33,120 bases of DNA. Origin: an uncultured Spartobacteria bacterium. Lineage in GTDB: Bacteria; Verrucomicrobiota; Verrucomicrobiia; Chthoniobacterales; UBA6821. Of the stretch, positions 29,758 to 33,120 are shown in pieces (the stretch's first letter is position 1; every line of letters begins with the position of its first letter). Location: positions 1-33,120 of the forward strand of contig CAIZIQ010000199.1 of assembly GCA_903933015.1 (NCBI GenBank). Reading direction: 5' to 3'. The notes under the pieces were generated by a model. It did no database searches. It was given only the letters and a program-made list of their open reading frames with translations, and was not told the DNA's origin. The position numbers and the translations under genes are program-made.

Positions 29758-30092
29758 TTTAGGCATTAGGAATTTATACTTTAGGTAATAAAATTTGCGA
29801 CCACACGAAACTCAAAGCCTTTGAATTGGTTGGCAGAATAGCTTCGGAAGCATGTCCCACCTTAAAATCTGATAAATAATTTATGGAGTCTGAACCAAGA
29901 TTTTTGGGAAAAAGCGCGGAAGACAACGATGGAATCGTTGCCCAAAGGGCGGCACAGCTTGTGGGCAACAAGTGCCGTCAAAAAGTGCTTGGATCGCTCA
30001 TTCGCTCACAACGACCTAAAGCCTAATTGCCTACAGTCTAAACAGCTTGCTCCATTGCGCCCCTCCTACAGTCTAAATTCCTAACACCTAAA
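29758..30092. repeat. Inverted-repeat-bounded spacer between the permease and ATPase genes
   Basis: 29758-29776 TTTAGGCATTAGGAATTTA and 30074-30092 TAAATTCCTAACACCTAAA are inverted copies, 17/19 matching. Confidence 0.7.
29887..29981 (+). repeat. Copy 2 of the two-hairpin dispersed intergenic element (candidate structured RNA)
   Basis: See 2577-2671; hairpin 1 CAACGA tggaa TCGTTG, hairpin 2 CGGCA-CAG-CTTGT gggca ACAAG-TGCCG. Strand is assigned arbitrarily. Confidence 0.6.
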
Positions 30093-30097
30093 CCCCT
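30079..30097 (+). repeat. 19-nt exact repeat, copy 2 (TCCTAACACCTAAACCCCT)
   Basis: Identical to 28927-28945; ends 6 nt before the GTG at 30104. Confidence 0.85.
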
Positions 30098-30103
30098 AAC
30101 CAA

Positions 30104-30835
30104 GTGCCTCCCGCCATCACCGTCCGTAACCTATCCAAGACCTTCCGACTTCCGGCAGAACGCCGGGGAACCCTGCGCGAGCGGCTCATGAAGTTCCACG
30201 TAAGGAATGAGCGCCAGCCGAAGCGCACACTTGATGATATCAGCTTTGAGGTTCAGCAGGGCGAGTTTTTTGGAATCATCGGACGCAACGGTTCCGGTAA
30301 GTCCACCCTTCTCAAGATCCTCGCCCGCATTTACAAGCCGGACAAAGGAAGCGAGATTAGCATCCATGGTCGTATCGCCCCCATGCTGGAGCTTGGGGTT
30401 GGATTTAATTCCGAGCTGACTGGCCGTGAGAATGTCTACCTAAATGCCACGATCCTAGGGCTGACCAAGGAGGAAATCGACGCCCGCTATGACGATATCG
30501 TCCGCTTTGCGGAATTGGAGAACTTCATGGAGCTCCAGGTAAAGCATTACTCCAGCGGAATGTCTGTGAAGCTCGCCTTCTCCGTGGCTGCCCAGATTGA
30601 TTGCCCCATCATGCTCTTAGACGAGGTTCTTGCCGTCGGCGATTTCGTCTTTCAGGAGAAGTGCTTCGCTCTCTTCGAGCGCTACAAGAAAGAGGGAAAG
30701 ACCATAATTCTAGTGACACACGATCCGTCTGCCATGGAGCGCTTCGCCGACAGAGCTCTTCTGATCCACCAATCTCGGATCGAGATGATCGGGAATCCTC
30801 ACGAGGTTTTGGTGCGGTATCACGCTTTGGGATAA
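30104..30835 (+). CDS. ABC-type polysaccharide/O-antigen export ATPase (Wzt/KpsT-like, no C-terminal carbohydrate-binding domain)
   Basis: FGIIGRNGSGKSTLLKILARIYKPDKG (Walker A), YSSGMSVKLAFSVAAQIDCPIMLLDEVLAVGD (signature, Walker B); only 243 aa; GTG start. Confidence 0.95.
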   Translation: MPPAITVRNLSKTFRLPAERRGTLRERLMKFHVRNERQPKRTLDDISFEVQQGEFFGIIGRNGSGKSTLLKILARIYKPDKGSEISIHGRIAPMLELGVGFNSELTGRENVYLNATILGLTKEEIDARYDDIVRFAELENFMELQVKHYSSGMSVKLAFSVAAQIDCPIMLLDEVLAVGDFVFQEKCFALFERYKKEGKTIILVTHDPSAMERFADRALLIHQSRIEMIGNPHEVLVRYHALG

Positions 30836-30838
30836 AAT

Positions 30839-32329
30839 ATGACCGGCAGCAACAAAGGAATAATTGTAGACCGTAGGACATGGATCCACGTGATGGTTAT
30901 CCTATTAACTGGAATAGTATTCTGCAGTTGGTCGTTGAGTCCTTCGAACTTTTTCCAATTTGACGATTTCAAGTGGCAGTGGAAAACACAGGTCGCCTCT
31001 TATTTAGGCCTGTTCAATGTTATCCCGAATGCTCCTTTTAATGACCGTCCTGTTGGCGCCGTTCTGATAAAAGGATTGTTCTCACTATTTGGAGTCAATG
31101 CTGTCGCTCATCACATGGTGCTTCTTTTGATCCACTTGGGAAATAGTCTGCTCCTTTATTGGGTCCTGAGTATAATTTTGCATGATTTCCTGAAAAAAAC
31201 ATCTCAGCAGTCCCTTAAGGAACTGCCATGGGTCGCAGCAATTCTCTTCGCTGGATGGTCATCCTCCACACTCAGGGCTGTTTACTGGGATTCTGCGATC
31301 TTCGATTTGTTGGCGGGATTCTTCGCCCTGATCGCCTCCTGCTTTTACTTCATGGCCCAGAATGGTAAGGGGAGAATATGGAAGTCATTACTCTGTATCC
31401 TAGCCTATGGGCTTGCACTTAGATCCAAGGAAATGTCGGTTCTACTCCCCTGCATGTTAGCCGTCATCACGGTCTGGCAGATCACTTGGAATCAGCGTGT
31501 GCTTCGGAGCCAGATTACTTGGAATTTGCCTCTCCTGATGGGACTTATCATCATGATGATCGCCTATGTGGCCAGAATTCTATGGGTTAAGTCTAATTAC
31601 CCAGGGCTGATGGAGCCATCACACCCGTATTTTCTAACGCATGATCCACTAATCCTCGCAAGAAACTTCATCCGCTACCTTGCGATCTACTTTGACCCAT
31701 TCCAGGACGACTACATTGCCGCCAATGGAGGGTGGTCGCTTCCATTCTATGGCTTGGGATCTGTTCTATGCTTGGGGTTCCTGTGGTATGCTGGGAGAAA
31801 ATATCAGCAGGATAGAAATCCATTGATACTGATACCTTGCCTGCTTGTCCTTCAGATGGCGCCAGTTCTACAAATACAGAACATGCAGACAAGATTGTAT
31901 CTCTATATTCCATCAATGATACTAAGCGTACTGACAGGAGCCATAATTTGTCAGATTGTTGGTCAATACAAGCGTGTGGGTGAAGACCTGCGAATCGTGA
32001 TGCTTTTATTAGCCTCCTTCACAATATTAGCTGCAGTAAGCCTGAATGGCTCTAATCCAAAATATAGAAATTTCTACCTGTCAGTGGGACGGGAGAACAA
32101 AAAGCTCTACGGCGAAATCATGAAAATACCAACTCCCCCGCATGGAGCAACGGTTTACCTTGAAGGTGAAAAAAGGGAGTTTGTACCTTATTGCCTATTT
32201 TCAGAGGGCTCGGGCAGCGGTGACGTCGTCAGGAGCTATTACAATGATCCAAGTCTCTCAGTGCAGATAGTTTCAGAAACAAAAATCAACACATATAATA
32301 TTGAAGAACCAACTATTTATTTCAAATAA
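30839..32329 (+). CDS. Polytopic membrane protein, possible GT-C fold glycosyltransferase
   Basis: 496 aa, many hydrophobic segments, early FQFDDFKWQW acidic loop, C-terminal soluble tail; starts 3 nt after the ATPase stop. Family not recognised with certainty. Confidence 0.6.
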   Translation: MTGSNKGIIVDRRTWIHVMVILLTGIVFCSWSLSPSNFFQFDDFKWQWKTQVASYLGLFNVIPNAPFNDRPVGAVLIKGLFSLFGVNAVAHHMVLLLIHLGNSLLLYWVLSIILHDFLKKTSQQSLKELPWVAAILFAGWSSSTLRAVYWDSAIFDLLAGFFALIASCFYFMAQNGKGRIWKSLLCILAYGLALRSKEMSVLLPCMLAVITVWQITWNQRVLRSQITWNLPLLMGLIIMMIAYVARILWVKSNYPGLMEPSHPYFLTHDPLILARNFIRYLAIYFDPFQDDYIAANGGWSLPFYGLGSVLCLGFLWYAGRKYQQDRNPLILIPCLLVLQMAPVLQIQNMQTRLYLYIPSMILSVLTGAIICQIVGQYKRVGEDLRIVMLLLASFTILAAVSLNGSNPKYRNFYLSVGRENKKLYGEIMKIPTPPHGATVYLEGEKREFVPYCLFSEGSGSGDVVRSYYNDPSLSVQIVSETKINTYNIEEPTIYFK

Positions 32330-32432
32330 ATGTTTGCTGCAAATACTAAAATTAGTCATGATATAAGTTTCTGATTAGAAAACAGCTATCAGAAAGTATT
32401 ATAATAATGAAATTAAAATAATTTCACATTAG

Positions 32433-32446
32433 CTTAGCTAGCTAAG
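32433..32446. other. 14-bp perfect palindrome in AT-rich spacer
   Basis: CTTAGCTAGCTAAG equals its own reverse complement. Confidence 0.5.
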
Positions 32447-32527
32447 AGATAAATCTCCTAACTCTCAGGCGGATTTTATTTTAAAGAATATCCTAGGCTC
32501 AAATTAGTTATAAAATATCGCTGTAAT

Positions 32528-33120
32528 ATGAAATCACCGGATATTAATTCAAAGGGACTATTAACGAAAGCACCAAGTGCAAATAGATATGAAAATAAAT
32601 CAACAATCATTGATGATGTTGGTGCACTGATTGCTAGATGTGTTAAACCTGCTTCAAAAGTCTTGGATGTTGGTTGCGGAACAGGGTCGATCTCTGAGGT
32701 CATCAAAGTGTTGTCTCAGTGCAAAATAGAGGGAATCGAGCCCGATGCCGATAGGTGCCAAATTGCAAGAGAACGTGGTATCCCTGTACACGACGGAATT
32801 CTCACCCAAGAATATTTGCAAACTAATGGACCTTATGACCATATCATCTTTGCGGATGTTCTAGAGCATTTGCCGGATCCCAGTACCGTCATTGAGTTGG
32901 CAAGAACCGGACTTAAAGAAGGAGGTTCCATTATCGCCTCCGTTCCAAATATCGCGCACTTTTTCGTCAGGACAGACTTGTTATTGGGTAAGTTTGACTA
33001 CGCTGACTGCGGAATTATGGATGCAACACATCTAAGATGGTTTACCAGAAAAACTCTGTTGACCCTATTTAGAAATTCGGGATTTGAAGTCGTCGCCATC
33101 AGTTACACCGTCAATATTGA
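32528..33120 (+). CDS. Class I SAM-dependent methyltransferase, partial (runs off window)
   Basis: Not in the ORF track (no stop in window). Translation from ATG 32528: MKSPDINSKGLLTKAPSANRYEN...SKVLDVGCGTGSISEVIK...YDHIIFADVLEHLPDPSTVIELARTGLKEGGSIIASVPNIAHFFVRTDLLLGKFDY... Confidence 0.92.
   Translation, partial: MKSPDINSKGLLTKAPSANRYENKSTIIDDVGALIARCVKPASKVLDVGCGTGSISEVIKVLSQCKIEGIEPDADRCQIARERGIPVHDGILTQEYLQTNGPYDHIIFADVLEHLPDPSTVIELARTGLKEGGSIIASVPNIAHFFVRTDLLLGKFDYADCGIMDATHLRWFTRKTLLTLFRNSGFEVVAISYTVNI

Noticed and set aside
29774-29971. 65-aa minus ORF MLPTSCAALWATIPSLSSALF...
   Set aside because: Overlaps the dispersed element; the aligned frame in the 2577-2671 copy contains stops, so minus-strand coding is not supported.
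28795-30103. True telomeric repeats or eukaryotic contamination
   Set aside because: Units are degenerate and irregularly spaced, and occur between ordinary bacterial genes on both strands.
32433-32446. Regulatory operator at the 14-bp palindrome
   Set aside because: In very AT-rich DNA a single palindrome of this kind is weak evidence; no second site seen.

Overview
33.1 kb of bacterial chromosome. Gene content and protein style suggest a PVC/Verrucomicrobia-like Gram-negative, but that assignment is inference only. Left to right: 3' part of an autotransporter (beta-strand repeats plus beta-barrel); a secreted discoidin/glycosidase-like protein; a minus-strand operon of a PLD-like protein and two half-size chromate transporters; xylose isomerase with a clear terminator; a HAD phosphatase; bamA-skp(ompH)-lpxD; gyrA; aroB (minus); gnd-zwf-rmuC-solute-binding lipoprotein; fabD-tatA; a zinc alcohol dehydrogenase (minus); and a dTDP-sugar/polysaccharide export locus (rfbA, rfbC, an embedded parDE-type TA pair, rfbB, wzm-like permease, wzt-like ATPase) running into AT-rich GT-C-like and methyltransferase genes. 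Most genes are ordinary; the unusual material is intergenic. (1) A ~95 nt element occurs twice (2577-2671 and 29887-29981). It has two hairpins with three compensatory base-pair changes, so it may be a structured RNA/DNA element or a decayed coding repeat. (2) A degenerate telomere-like CCTAA/TTAGG repeat family and a co-occurring CACTTTC family fill the spacers; in several spacers the G/purine-rich orientation follows the stop codon and the C/pyrimidine-rich orientation precedes the next start. (3) A 19-nt exact repeat (TCCTAACACCTAAACCCCT) sits exactly 6 nt upstream of the GTG starts of both wzm-like and wzt-like genes, where no Shine-Dalgarno is visible. No CRISPR, rRNA or tRNA was recognised.
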